DNA of 64,000 nt from Apostichopus japonicus (GCF_037975245.1 NC_092569.1:9311001-9375000), one strand, 5' to 3'; shown: positions 12,923 to 26,094, numbered from the stretch's first letter. The notes: generated from the letters alone by a model not told the origin. Program-made: numbers and translations.

Positions 12923-12958
12923 CTCTTCTCCTGGTAGATTACCACATTCGTCACAGGC
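12923..12958 (-). CDS. NLR-type gene 1, 36-nt exon
   Basis: On the minus strand TTCCTTTCAG is followed by 36 open nucleotides encoding ACDECGNLPGEE, then the donor GTAATA. Start and end are both phase 0, matching the preceding 62-nt exon. Joined to it, the reading NLQNCQWQ-ACDECGNLPGEE resembles the strand and turn of a leucine-rich repeat (LxLxxCxW...L). The equivalent exon in gene 2 (46849-46896) is also phase 0 but 48 nt long, and encodes HKIGNTDLTEEGYIRV. Confidence 0.5.
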
Positions 12959-13222
12959 CTGAAAGGAAGAATGAGGTTAAAACCATGAGATTTTGAAATT
13001 GATTTTTAGGAAAATATAATATGGCGAAGCAAAACATATATAAGTTAGAATGATATATCTTCACAAATATCACAGTAAATTATTCCTGGCAGGTAAACAC
13101 ACATCTGCATTGAACACACTAAAGTCAATATAGGAGACAGACTCGTCACTGTAAGAAGCACGGACTCAATAACATGAATATAAACATCAGCTTAATTGGG
13201 AGAACAATATTAGGTTTAATCC

Positions 13223-13330
13223 CGTCATCAAACACTGAGTGATGTCATCGAACACTGAATGACGTCATCAAACACTGAGTGACGCCATCGAACACTGAGT
13301 GACGCCATCAAACACTGAGTGACGTCATAA
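13223..13330. repeat. 20-bp minisatellite carrying CRE palindromes
   Basis: Five to six direct copies of a 20-bp unit (catcaaacactgagtgacgt with variants cgaac, gaatg, gacgcc). Two junctions create the exact palindrome TGACGTCA (13260 and 13320); others are TGATGTCA or TGACGCCA variants. The minus-strand frame through it repeats serine-rich residues and is not a gene. It lies in an intron of gene 1. Confidence 0.85.
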
Positions 13331-16300
13331 CGGTGCATCTTTTCACCGAGATGATCAGATGGATACAATGGACGACAGAGAAGATCACGAGTAGGGAAAA
13401 GAGGGCAGTATTCAAAGCTATAGGACGCAGAACATCGATGGATCGTTGGATCGATGTAATGGCCAAAATAAAGCAAAATCTTGGTTAGCCCATATCATAT
13501 GATATTGGTCCCCTCCCCCCCTTCCCAATCGTCTTCGTCTTAGATGGGATGTTTTTATTGTATTGTTGATCGTGTAGAGATATCCATGAAAGTTTTGGAA
13601 ATGTAGTTGTTTGTTGAACATTTAAAATAAGAGAATAAGAGACACAAGGGAGATTAAATAGACTAGTGTAGATCTGTTAAAATTGAAAAAAATCATGAAA
13701 TATAAAAACACCTGCATAGATTTTCTTTTTTTCTAAATTTACCCTGTGTTTGTATATTTTTTGTAAGTTTTTACATGCACACTTAATCAGTTTTGCGATA
13801 GTTGTCTCTCTCTGTCCAACTTAGGCTGGGAAACTTAAAACCAGGAAACGACGGTCTGTAAAGTTATGAATGACTAGAGTATGTTTATTTAACCCATACT
13901 CGCTTTGTGTCTATTATACTGGTATAGGCAGAAACCGTGTGAGCTCGTCACACCTATGTCAAGTATTAGCTATTCTCGGACTTGGCTTGGGTTGCTCATA
14001 TACTCTATAGAACGCTGTTCGGACTCGAGAGTACCATACTTGTACCAAGTGGTCTCGGACTCGGCTCGGAATTAGGACGTAAGTGGACTCAACTATTGGT
14101 AAATAATGTTAAATTGCAAAAAATCAACGACATTACCAGGTACAATTTATTGTTGTTTAATGCACCCCTTTTGTACCATATATCTCGTCACAAGGGTTTC
14201 TGATGAATGCGTTGTATTGAAAGAAACATACATCCTGGAGAAATACCTCTAGGTAAGTTGTCTTTCCATCTTTGATATGTTCATTTAGATATTACACATC
14301 AAACCAGAGAAAGTATGCTAAACGATAGGCAGTTACATATATTTTTATATGACCGTTTGTCCTTAATAAGACGGTTTAAGTTTACTGAATCAGAATAATG
14401 TCATAACGTGCGACGTCTGATTACATTAATTAGACTTCATTAATGTGCACAAATATATCTAAAACATTAATGCTTGTATAAAGTTTTGTTTCATGTTAAA
14501 TGAACAATAATGAACAATAACGAATATGTCTGCTTTAGGAATACATGAATATGGTTCCATATCAGATGAAAGGGTGTTGAAAGAGAGGAGTAGGGCCCTT
14601 TTATAATCAAATATGGAAAGTGGTTTTCTAGCACCAACAGAAAGTTCAACAAAACAGAAAGTTTAGGATCATGATAAAACGGTGAGGAAAACTTCGTAAT
14701 ATCGTCACCTGCAGGGGTTTCTAACGTATACTGTGCCCATTTCAAGAGTGTTACCGTCATAATAATGTCTCATAGCTCACTGTGAGAATCCAGAACCTTT
14801 CCACAAGTAATTATAACATGACGCATTGTCTCATTTTCTTGTAACCAAAAATGGACACAAGTCATGCTTTAAAATATTAATATTCTTGAGATAGCAATAC
14901 GTGGATAAGATTGTTTAAGATAATTTATCAGCTAGCCATATACTGTAGTTAGCGCTATATATTAGTGTACAGTGCTTCGCAGCATCTACAATGTACAAAA
15001 CAATTCGGACTGTCTCTAACCGCCGCCTCCCCATCTCTATTCCACCGAACCATTAATATAACCCCCTGAACTACAAGTTTGTGTGCAAGGAAATGTAATA
15101 ATTATCAGTGACTTGTTATTAAAATACTTCAGTTAGAATGATAATTTCTTCTTTCATCGTATATTTATTCTTGTAAATTCCGTGACGTCACGCTACTTTC
15201 TCCAGGCTGTATTGTCTCCTTCACCTGATGTTAATTTACTCGTACCTCTAGTACGTGACGACTGCTGCAAGTTATGAACATTTCTACACAAAAATTACAG
15301 AATGAAACAAGAACCTTTACAATATGTAGCAGATCCGTCTATAAGTAAATATGTAACAAGATATTTAGATAAAGGATGACATGTGTCTGTGTGTGCGTGT
15401 GCGTTTGTTTTCTAACTGACCGAGGACTTGAATCAAAGAATTCAGGTCCTCGGTTGTGATTTCTTAACAATGACCACGTCCTCGGAAGAATTCTATTGTA
15501 TGGGGTATTGTTAACATTAGGGTACGTGAATTTGAACAATGGAAAATACAAGAGGGTCCTCGGTTGGAATGTAATACAAACATGCAAGATATCTATAAAA
15601 GATAATATCTGTCTGTGTGTATTTGCGTCAGGAGGGAGAGAAAGCCAAACGTTATGCACCCATCTTTAGAAACTGTTGGTAATCTAACCATATTTGCCTA
15701 CTTCTGCTAACGCTGCGAGGAACGCATACAAATTTAAGAATTCATGCGCTCCTTAAAAACATAAGTTTCTACCAAATGTCCTTAGAATATATTGTTTGCT
15801 TATTTCATCGGTGATCATCGTTATCATTGCCCTGCATTATATATATGGTAAAGTTATACTTGGAAACCTACTGAAATGATTCAATGAAAAACAAAACTAA
15901 CCGCTTTAATCTCAATCACAAATTAAGCCTTTGTTTTGTATTAATTTAATAACAATTATATTTACAGGAGCAATCTTGTGATTTTAACGGTTTGACAGAA
16001 GTATCGAATTTACATGAATGTGTGTCAGTATAGAGGTAAACGTTGATAGAGCTGACTTAGATTCATGGACTCTAGGAGCAAGGAAGACTGATTTTTTCCA
16101 TTTCATTTGTTTATCACTGAGTATTTTCTATTGTTTCTAAATTTCAAGGAGAAGATTTTGATTTATTTTGATAATTAGAGACACACAGAGGTTACACTGG
16201 GGGACAGAATAACACTCAGCAATAATAAGGAAATTTCAGGAGCAGAATGATCTGGATGTTGTGAATACCCTTCCCCCACCCTTGCCCCCACTTCTTCTAC

Positions 16301-16384
16301 ACTTTTACATCACATCTAATGCTGTTTTAGATCAAGGAACTTCATAAACCAAATTTTTATATAACCAACCAAATCTATAAATAA

Positions 16385-16385
<1 letters not shown>
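13331..16385. other. Presumed intron of gene 1
   Basis: No exon was recognised. Contents include a C-run near 13511-13523, the inverted-repeat hairpin at 15419-15454 and TGACGTCA at 15183. Confidence 0.45.
15419..15454. repeat. Short near-perfect hairpin (15-bp stem)
   Basis: ACCGAGGACTTGAAT (15419-15433) is complementary to ATTCAGGTCCTCGGT (15440-15454) at 14 of 15 positions, with a 6-nt spacer. The word GTCCTCGG recurs nearby (about 15478 and 15555). The stem is shorter than a typical pre-miRNA arm, so no RNA gene is claimed. Confidence 0.6.

Positions 16386-16473
<88 letters not shown>
16386..16473. repeat. (AT)n microsatellite
   Basis: Long uninterrupted AT dinucleotide run within an intron of gene 1, ending about 30 bp from the 62-nt exon. 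The Tyr/Ile alternating frame across it is spurious. Confidence 0.95.
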
Positions 16474-16474
<1 letters not shown>

Positions 16475-16502
16475 CTGAAAGAAAATGTAAGTAATCTCTT
16501 AC

Positions 16503-16564
16503 CTGCCATTGGCAGTTCTGTAGATTTATGCGGCGATGACCTACCCCCTCGTCGCTTATCCAAA
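16503..16564 (-). CDS. NLR-type gene 1, 62-nt LRR-like exon
   Basis: On the minus strand an acceptor (AAAACAG) is followed by 62 nt and the donor GGCAG|GTAAGA. With two bases completing a Val codon from the previous exon, the frame reads WISDEGVGHRRINLQNCQWQ and ends in phase 0. The gene 2 exon at 47229-47287 (59 nt, same phases) gives LWYPSEVWYRLNLNSGTWQ; both share a W, an R-(I/L)-N-L core and a terminal WQ. R-I-N-L-Q-N-C looks like the LxLxxC strand of a leucine-rich repeat. The alternative open frame (LDKRRGGRSS...) breaks phase with the neighbours. Confidence 0.65.
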
Positions 16565-18231
16565 CTGTTTTATAAAATGAAAGAGACTAATGTAAATTAC
16601 AAGTGTAGCTTAAATCTTTCTTTGTCTGGAATTAAATCATAAACATCGTATTCACCGGATTTATGTTGTCTCTCGATGATAACCTCATATCAGCTGAGTA
16701 ACCAATCTAGTTGATTCCTTAATTTTGATCTTTGAGGTTTACTTTCATTAACATCTCAGTAATATACATGATCAGTTTACAACTATTATCCTCTTAGTTA
16801 TATACCAATCGGGTTAAAATTGTTATCATCTCATTAATATATCTGATCAGCTGTACACTAACCCTACATGAAACATTTGAAACAATTCAAATAGGAACGA
16901 ATCTTGAACTCAATTAAGAAATCATATCATGATAGTGGAGTATTCGATGCTCAGATCAAGAACAATAATCCATGAGATGATTAACTGATCAGAGAACACC
17001 CGACATCAGTGACGTCAGTTCACAGATCCTGAAAGCCACTAATTGAAATATTGATCATAGAAAAAAATAGACACATTTGGAATTATTTTGTTGCGTTGAA
17101 TTATTGAGTACGAGACTAGACAATTCATCGTCATAATCACGTGATCACATTTCCGATATCATGAGAGTATGTAGGTTGTGTAAACTGTGGTTTATATGAC
17201 ATGTTTCCAAGCACTTTCTTAGGGATGTTTGTTTACAACTGGATTATTATCAAATTCATCGATCTTTCTATTTGTACTTTATGGAGGATACAGATATGTA
17301 TACTCTAACATCGTGTTATTATGACTTGACATGCACAATTATAACATGGAGCAATTACATTTTCCAAATTTCTAAGAACTTTCAAGAACCTACATTAAAG
17401 TATATTATTGACAGAAATTTTGATGGAGACAAAAAACACTTTCATGTAACCAAAATGAATGTAAGTTATCATATCATTATAAAATATGTTTAAGAAATAG
17501 TACTATTGGTAATGTTACTGTTCAGAATATTTCGAGTACGGTACATCTAGTACCAACAGTTCCGATACATGTTTGGTGTCTGTTTTGTTTTCGTTTATTT
17601 GTTAATACACTTTGCAGCAATTTCAGAGAAACAAACACTTCGTTGCAAAACGTAGAAAAAAGTTAAGTTAAACTTCACGGCTTCATTCTGCAATTCAATT
17701 TGAAAGAATGGTTTAAGCGGGGGTGTGGATGTGTTGATAGTCTATGTGTGTTTGTCGGGGGGGGGGGGGGGTAGTTGCCAGACTCCGGAGGGGACAGCAT
17801 TACTTTAAAACCTTACACAAGCATTGTCGCAGTGTAATCAAGTTGCCCAAAGTGTGTGACACCACTACTTTCTAGAAAAGAGATTTAAAGCATCAGTTGA
17901 TTCGATTACTAATCACACAAACGTCTCATAGGATAGTGATCTCGAAAGAGCGAAATGAAAGGAACATGACTTATCTCTTAAATCAACCAAGTTTAGCATT
18001 ATTGTAAGTGTTGTTACATTTATATTATTCAGCTCGTTGTTTAGTATCTCAAGACTCTGTTTTGAGTGTCGTCTTCATATTAACTGGGAGGCATGTGTTG
18101 CTGATTCTTTACTCTACTGTATGTGAATCAACAACAATCAACATTACAAAAGATATTCACATAGTTGGTAAAGCCTTTACATAAATGTAAGAATTTGAAA
18201 TGTATCCATTATGACTTCATTGTGACAATAC
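16565..18231. other. Presumed intron of gene 1
   Basis: AT-rich, with a long poly-G tract near 17757-17771 and TGACGTCA at 17010. No exon was recognised. Confidence 0.45.
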
Positions 18232-18308
18232 CTTTCACATTTCTTGACTTCAAGGATGATGGAATGGATTCAACTGGAATAGTGTCTGGCAGATCGTACC
18301 ACTGAAGC
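18232..18308 (-). CDS. NLR-type gene 1, 77-nt exon after the LRR exon
   Basis: On the minus strand CTTCTCTTCATAG precedes 77 open nucleotides, then the donor AAAG|GTATTG. The first base completes a Glu codon begun by the 209-nt LRR exon, and the frame reads LQWYDLPDTIPVESIPSSLK then SRNVK, ending in phase 1. An exon of exactly 77 nt with the same phases lies in gene 2 (48120-48196). Its product has a similar layout: an aromatic start, LP, a run of S/T/L, and N-V before the junction. Function beyond being part of the LRR region is unknown. Confidence 0.65.
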
Positions 18309-21300
18309 CTATGAAGAGAAGTAGAGTAATCATCGTGTAACATGTAGAAGACGTAGAGGAATGTCCTCCTAGTCAGGTTTATTGTTTACCAAATCAATGA
18401 AGGTAAACAAAGTAAACAACAAATAACAATGAAATAAATCACATCGTAATGCTCATTCTGATCAGAATTAATTGAAACCACAACTCTTGTGTTTCAACGA
18501 TTCCACGGTAAAATAAATTAGAAAGAATATAATATTGTAGATAATAATGATGATAGTTGGAACTGCTGTATACATTAATTGTATGTGGTTGATATTGTGA
18601 AATGTATAGTCGTCCACATTATCAGAATTGGCTAAATTGTTTGTTTAACTTTACAATAAATTTAAAGTTGTTTAAACGTGTAGAAAAACAACATTGTACA
18701 CAACAAACAGAGAAATGCAGGTTCCTTGGAACAACCGCATGCCATCTTCCGCTTGGATCACGTGAATTATATCGCATGTTATTTTCGGTAAATTTATTGA
18801 CTTTATAGTTCGTCTTCGTGAGTCCAGAAATCTAGAAATAACAAATCTTAAAGCTGAAATATTGTTTCTTTTTATCTTAGAATAGTTTAAGAGATGCTGC
18901 AAGTTAAATTTTTCAACCTAATGGCGTGATGACAAACCTGCATAAAACTTGAAGAATGGAAGGGAGAGGGATAGGAGGGCCGAGGACATAGTAACATTCT
19001 TTACTGGTTGCAACTGGTCATCTCGGGTTTCAGTATAAAGTTAAACACAAAATGTAACTATCACATGAAAAATGCAGATATATCAAAGTTATTTGAGTAT
19101 TTGTTCAATATCAACCCTCAATAATTTTATCACATTGCACGCATTGTTATTTCGTCATTGATCCAAATCCAATTTGCAAAATTATATTTTATGTAGAATT
19201 GATAAGAGTTTTCTTAACCATTACAATTTATGAAATGTTCGTGTTCAACTATGTTCTCAATGAAGAGATGCATGTGTCCAAAATATCCTACGGCCTTCAT
19301 ACCAAGGAGTTGTTACAACTTCCTGTTCATACTTATTAAGGACCACACTAACGAGATCCAAGTTGATTAGCAAAAGAAATTTTTAATGGAAGGTGGAGGC
19401 ACACACTGAGGATGTGATACGCAAGAAACCACTAAACTGTCAAATTATCTGAAACCTCTCAAAATGAATACTCTGTGCATTCCTTTCCACAAATACAAGT
19501 ATTTGAATGTTTTCAACAAACGTTTTCTTTATACCGGTACTTTTGAACTGCATATTTTATCATTATTATGATGATTGTGACGACAAATAGCAAAGTATCA
19601 GACATGAAGGCACTTGTTACAAAACAAAAGGGCACTTTTAATTACAAAGTTGGGAACATTTGTGGTAGCATATGCTTATTTGCTATGATTTTTATGATTG
19701 CTATGAGTTTGATGAAATACATAAACGCTGTTAAAGGAGAAATTCGTTATAATATTGCCCTCCCCTTCCAACATTGCGACTCATCAAACTAAGCAGTTTT
19801 TCAGTCTGTCTCAACAAGCCCAAATGCCGTGTCCTTAATACTAAAACCAGTAGGTATTCTATGAAAAGAATTTTTGACAGCGTTGCTAATGTTGTTCACT
19901 TCAAAATCTAAGAGAAGTATAACGTGCATATAAAAACCAATTGTCTTTAAGATTCCTTACTACAGCAAGTTGAGTTTATCGAGCATAAAATGAAATTATC
20001 TGGATAAACCGGTAACAGTACATAATATCCAATTAATATGTTCAAGTCTATCTCAGTATCATCCTACTTTATACCTATACATTGTATAGCTCTATGTAAA
20101 ACACCACTCCGGAAAATGGAAGAAAATATTTAGGTTATGTACTTCGTATCTACTTAGCATAATAAACGTCTATTTATCGAACGACTGCAATATTTACTTT
20201 CATGTAAATGGTTTTTATTTACGATCGTCTGTTTTTTTTGTTTGAGAGAGGCGCTTTGAATCTTTTAGTAATATTTGAAATAAAGTAAGGGCCATAGCAG
20301 ACACATACCAAAAACCATATTTTTAAAATGTATCTCACAAAAATTACCTTTTTGTATTTATTAACGCGCAACATTTAAGCCTAAATTGAGATGAGCCTAG
20401 AAGGGGAGGGTATGGGAAGAGGGAGCTCAATACAAGCCTTTGTTTGATATTATCAATGTTGTAAGTAGAAATTGATAACGCCATAGTTTGGATGACGGTA
20501 AAAATCCTTCCGAAACTTGTTCTGTTTTTCATTACAAATTTGTAAGGAGTTACACATATTTGTTACAATGTCCTGTATTTCGATGCGGAGGCCATGTAAA
20601 GGAGACAACCCGACGGTGATAATATTGATAGCTCATTGCATAATGTTAATGTTGGGAACTATATTTTAGATTGCAGATTTGATTGGATGCTATTAAGCTT
20701 TCTTTATTGTTTCTACTGAGCTCACACAATATTTTATACTCAAAGTAAATATTCAATATGGTTTTTAACCATCCTATTAGTATTGTTTAGCTCTTTGTTT
20801 GACACACATAATATTGTTCTCAATACGAACTTAATCCCTAACATTTGTTTTTCCGCTCATCAGTCTAACAAATTCTATAAAATTCAACAGTGAAACACAT
20901 CATGCTAACGATCTATCAGTGTTCGTTTATGCAAGGCGTTTAATACCAAGTTTCCTTCGATTGAACCATGTGGGGATGCATTCAACAACCACAGCAATTT
21001 TGCTTATTTAAAGTAAAACTTACAATTAAGAATAACCAAATGTTAAGAAGGCAGGGTATGCAATAACAAGGCGTTTGACCTAATATAGATATGATGTTTG
21101 TAGGATTTCCCCTATAATGGCCGTTTCGTAGTCACTGCTGTACACCTACTGACCTACTTAATGTATCTTTCCATGGTTATTTTGACACGTTCACTGACAA
21201 TATGTGAGGGGTACAATGGGCAGGTGGCTGGTTTACCTATTTCTATTCATTGGCTTTAACTGGCCCGATTCATCTAATATTATGCCAATAAGATATTTAC

Positions 21301-23556
21301 AGGAGTTCCAGGTGTGTCTTTCTTACTATTGACTTGTTTTAGAACATAAATTGTTTAAGTCAGCCGTCTGTAATGTAAGCGCTGTATTTATTTGTACAGA
21401 TAACTATCGTAGAAGCAGAGTCGGCTAACTGTGTGAACTATATATAACGGTGATGATGTTATCGGGTAGAAACATGGAATGGATTTGATGGGCTCTTTAT
21501 AAAACATACAAATGCATCTCTCTGAGGGGGAGGGCGAAGGGGAGGGCCAGTGGCGGGAATAGGTATAGGGTTGTCTAAAGGGTGGAGGCGGTTACACTTA
21601 ACTTATTGAAGAGGATACTGAACATGGGAATTGGGATGGAACAGTGATAATCTAGAAAGTGAATAATCATAGACCTGTATTACAATTTATTTTTATAATC
21701 CGACCAAGCAATAATGTATTATATACATTTCATTGATACTTTTTTCCGTGGTTACAAATATTCCTGGAACGGCATTGAGAATATGATATGCTTAATAATT
21801 TTCATTTTTATGGTATTTTATTTATGGTATTATTGAATAGTCTGTTCCCTTTTTCTGTGGGATTGTCGAGTGAGACGGGATTTGGCGACTTAAATATTTT
21901 TTTTTTTCATTTTGTTTAGTAACACGTCATACACTGAGGAAGATATCAAGGAAGGAAATGGGAAACTTATATGAGGTTGGGCTAAGGAACTAATGAAGGC
22001 GAGAGGAGTAGCAATATATTCGTTGTGTAACCAATTTGACTTCTGAGTCTTGTCTGAGATAAAGAAATATACTAAAATATGAGCGGAGTTTACGCCTCTT
22101 TCTATTTAACTACAATATATTCTTAGCAGGCCTATGTAAAGGAAACAATGGACATGAAGAAACAAAGAAAACAAAGTAAATGAAAATGGAGCTTGAGATA
22201 CTAAAAACAAACCACTCGGTGACAGGAACAAAGAGGGTGATGATAGGGTTAAGGTGGAAGGAGGGTAAAAATACATTGAAAAGGGAAACTGCGAAGAACA
22301 AATAGTGTAATGATGATTAGGTGAAAGGTGTTGGTAGGGTACCGATGGATTGATAAATGGGAGGTGTCGGGAATGTATTGAGTGAAACCGGTGTTCGAAT
22401 GGGTTATAAGTGAGGGGTTGGGATGGAGGGGGATTCAATTACACTAAATTGTAAAGGGCAAAGCAACGCGTCATGATCAAATCAAGTATATCATAATATT
22501 TATACGAGGAATAATAAAATATTAAACAGTTTTGTGTAAAGTTATGAATTATAAAAGCTGAAGCTCACGATAACTTTTTAATCTATTATGTTTAACAGTA
22601 TGATAACACGATGAGAATAAATATTAATTTAGCTTATTTGTTGTCAAATTGTATTCAAACTTTAAGAAGAAATTGATGTAGTTTTAACTGAATTAAATCT
22701 TAACGTCTGCCATTTATGAAATACATATTTGCCTTTAATGATTTTATGGTAGTTTAACATACAATCTAACTTTATAATTAACTCCATTCAATTGTTTAAT
22801 TTCCCATTTTGATATCTGTTATTTATTAACTTAATTTGAGTAACTATGTTTTACATTTAGACAAATAAAACTGATTTATTGGCTGCTTGATTGGTAAACA
22901 TTTCAGTTTTATAAAGTATTATCATTTGATCACAATGTCTTGGGTTTCAACAATAGATTTATAAGATTTTGCTATTTTTAATGCCATCATTTTACTTCTT
23001 TGACATTATTAACGATTTTCAATCTCTTAAATAGCTTGTACATAATTGAAAAACAAATATTTTGGAGGTCTTAGCTTAAGAAGTCACATATACTTATAAA
23101 CTTCAAAAACCCTATTTTAAAATGTTCATTAAACTTATTAGAATTATTAAATTCAAACTACCTTGCGTATATATATCTTGTTTGATCCTAATAAACACTC
23201 CTGTCACATTAAAACCCATTTCCTAGTGAAGAACTTTAACATTAAACTAAACAAAGAACATTTTAAACAACCCCACCTTCTCATACCAACACCCTGATAA
23301 AATGTTACATATTAATCCTTTGTATTTTGTTTTAGCTATCATAATATGCTACAGAATTCCTTTCACGATGACCTAATTATTAAAATAAATTCAACTGAAC
23401 TAATTAATTCCAATCCTTGACATTACAAAATACAGCATACGTGACATTCGCTATGTTAGTTTAACATTAATAACTTTATTAATTAAATTAAAATAATTTA
23501 ATTCCCGGCCTGTTTATCTGTTATGATGATTCTAACATCTACACCGGCATACTTAC
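18309..23556. other. Presumed intron of gene 1
   Basis: No exon could be defined in more than 5 kb. The frame at 22106-22438 (proline/serine-rich, minus) arises from a stretch of about 300-400 bp whose plus strand is strongly purine-rich (about 22130-22440). AT-rich sequence dominates 22500-23500. Confidence 0.45.
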
Positions 23557-23765
23557 TCCAGCTCCTTCAAGCTTGTACACTGCGAGGAGTAAGACAAGAT
23601 GGCCGCCAACTCTTCATTAGTTAGTTCCCTGTTGTTGTCAAAGATAATCAGCTTCTGGAGAGAACTCAGGATAACGAGAGAGAGACCAGACTGAATGATA
23701 AGGTTCAGACCAGACTCATCTACTCTAGGAGAGCAGGCTCCTAGAAACACGCATGAGATAGGAAG
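23557..23765 (-). CDS. NLR-type gene 1, 209-nt leucine-rich-repeat exon
   Basis: The minus-strand acceptor TTCTTTCATTCTAG and donor CTGGA|GTAAGT bound a 209-nt exon (69 codons plus 2 nt; starts phase 0, ends phase 2). It carries an NLR-type LRR. The frame begins LPISCVFLGACS (exon residues 1-12) and reads SSLQKLIIFDNN at about 33-44, ELTNEELAAIL at about 46-56, and C-TSLKELE at the end. This follows the L-x-x-L-x-L-x-x-N, L-T-x-E-E-L pattern. Start phase 0 fits the end of the NACHT exon 10.4 kb upstream, and the end phase fits the 77-nt exon 5.2 kb downstream. The paralogous exon at 50207-50415 is also exactly 209 nt. Confidence 0.8.
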
Positions 23766-24299
23766 CTAGAATGAAAGAATAGAGTTACTGATAATAGAGT
23801 AGATAGAGATAAATAGATTGGATTTGGTGAGGATTAGAATAATTATTATGATATTATAAATAATAAAATAACGAAATAAAAATAAAGGAAAGTAGAGCAA
23901 TAAACTAGGACATTTAGGTTGTGTTTATTTGTACAAAGGAATACATTAATGGAACGGAAATAAGGGATTGATTTTAATGGGAGTAAAATTAAAACAGAAA
24001 TAAATGGATTAGATTAGAGGAAAATAAAGTATATCACGATAAAATGATTAGTTAAAGGTTATATAGCTAATAAGATGTAATAGAATAATAATGTTAGGAT
24101 ACATATTTTAATTTATTAAATAGGAAACAAATCTCAAAGACGGGATGAGAAGCTTACAAAGTTCGGGTAATCAAGAATTGAGATCATTCTATCTTTTGAA
24201 GAAATATATTGAGCACATTTATTTAAGTTTGTTTTAATTTAAAACATCAGAAGGAAACTGTAATTTAAATTAAAATATTAGGCACTCATGTAGTAGAAA
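23766..24299. other. Intron sequence, purine-rich
   Basis: The plus strand is rich in GATA, TAGA and AATAA words. No coding potential was seen. Confidence 0.5.
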
Positions 24300-26085
24300 T
24301 CATGAAAATGAAACCAATACTTCAGCTATCGTGGAGTCTGGTGGTATCAGATGATGAGCGGAATATACGTCTCAAACCACCAACATTGCTTAGAGGAATA
24401 TTATACAAAGAAAGCAAATCAAAGCTGAGAGCCTCATCATGCAGAGATTTAAAAGCATACAAAAGGATTTTGTACCTAATCCTGTCCTTAACCGTCAGCC
24501 AGTGTAGAGACACAGAAGCATGGAAGAACACCGATCACGTCCGCAAGAAAACACCAAACGCGCAGCCTTATTTTGAAGGCCCTGAAGTCGCCTAAGATCC
24601 CTTCCCTTAGCACCATACGATAACGAATTGGCCTTTAAGCAATGACAGGACCAAGGCCCTCACTGCATCGTGACAAGCATCATGCGAAATGAATCTACGA
24701 ATTCCGAATATGAAAATTAACTCTCTACAAACACTATTAACATGCTCAGACATGCTCATGGTGGATCAAAAATGACGCACAGGTTCCTAACAAATAATAA
24801 TCTATGAATAGAAGCATCACCGAGCTTTAACTGAATAGTGGGCAGGGATCATAACATGTATGGCGAGGCAATGACCATAATTCAGTTTTGGTTTGATTTA
24901 ATTGCAACGTGTTCTGTGACATGCAAATGTTTATCTCAGAAATACAGCCAGAAAGCTTACAAAGGGCACGTTCATACTCACCAGCTACTTTGGGATCAAA
25001 CTCACAAAAAAAGTTGTGTGTCATGAGCTTATAGATGGAATGGGGGACATTATGAACCCCAATGGATCCTTGTGGCAAAGAATAATTTATGATATGTTTC
25101 TCAGACAAAACACCATTAATGGAAACTCACATACAACTGTCTTGGAGATAGGAACTAAACAAAGTAATAGCAGTGCCATTGTTACCAAATCAACACTCCA
25201 GCCTACTATTAGAATGGAGTGTGAGATGGTATCAAAGGCTGCAGACAGTCAAGCAAGACTTAAAGCACTGCCTTATTTCTACCAAGAGATTGTAAAATGT
25301 TACCCCTCATCTGAAAGAGGGCATTCTCCGTACTGTGGTGACTCTTATACGCACTTTGGAATATGTCATCAAGATTGTTAGCACTAACATGGTCAATAAC
25401 TTGATATGAAACAGCCTTTTAAATAACTTTACCAATAAATTTGATATTCGCATCTGGCCGGTAACTCTTTAAAGCATTTTGGTTTATAGTGATTTTCTTA
25501 AGAACTGGCGTAATAATAGATTGTTTAAGAGTAGTGGGAAAAACACCAGATAAAAGAAAATTATTGACAATCCTGGTAATGATTGGTAACAATATTGGGA
25601 GATTTTGCTTAATAAGCCAAGAAGGAAGCAAATCTAAAGAACAAGTTTTAATTGACAACACACCAATTATTTTAGCAATTTCCATATTGGTAAGAGGTTT
25701 GAATCCCGACATTAATACATCAACCCGAGCCTGGTTAAACGATTCATTAGCAGCCTGCTCAACATATTGGGGACAACCAGCGCCAGGGACAATATTTGAT
25801 CGAATCTTGTCAACCTTCTCAACAACGAATGCCAGAAAATGACTATCAAGTTCAGTGTCTGCACCAGGTAGGAGCCTTGAGGAATTATTTAATAAGGGGT
25901 TGTTTATGATTATCTTTTATGATGTCATCATAAAACCTGTTTATTACCAAGTCAAGAGTATTCACATACCTGTGAGTTGCACCAGCAATGTGTTGACGAA
26001 AACCAAGGGTCGAGAGAATTGATAGGAACTCTTTAGAATTAGCCTTCTTAAACGCTACTACACTTAAGGGAGGAGTAGCATGTCT
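24300..26085 (-). pseudogene. Decayed non-LTR retrotransposon (CR1/Rex1-like LINE)
   Basis: Several minus-strand fragments in different frames line up in LINE order. The end of an endonuclease domain reads THRYVNTLDLVI (about 25940-25980). The start of the reverse transcriptase follows (25419-25712: F-K-P-L-T, KTCSLDLLPSWL, LLSGVFPTTLKQ, LKSYRP). Next come the RT motif-B remnant LPQGSI and the LQLNQTKTE segment (24827-25108). The C-terminal LHWLTVKDRIRYKILLYAFK block is at 24322-24531. Frameshifts and stops separate them and motif C (ADD) is not recognisable, so the copy is dead. It lies in the same orientation as gene 1, inside the NACHT-LRR intron, and abuts the BEL/Pao element near 26090. 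Confidence 0.8.
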
Positions 26086-26094
26086 ACTGCGCTA

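Noticed and set aside
15339-15659. 106-codon minus-strand frame
   Set aside because: No family features. It runs through the inverted repeat and a (TG)n-like patch, and splice context is lacking.
16375-16563. 62-codon minus-strand frame through the (AT)n tract
   Set aside because: Its N-terminal part is an alternative frame of the 62-nt exon that breaks phase with both neighbours. The rest is microsatellite.
19568-19792. 74-codon plus-strand frame with a hydrophobic segment
   Set aside because: No splice-site support, AT-rich composition, and it lies antisense within a gene 1 intron. Chance is more likely.
22106-22438. 110-codon Pro/Ser-rich minus-strand frame
   Set aside because: Explained by purine skew of the plus strand. 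No start context, splice signals or domain.
25489-25842. 117-codon plus-strand frame
   Set aside because: It is the antisense shadow of the decayed LINE reverse transcriptase.
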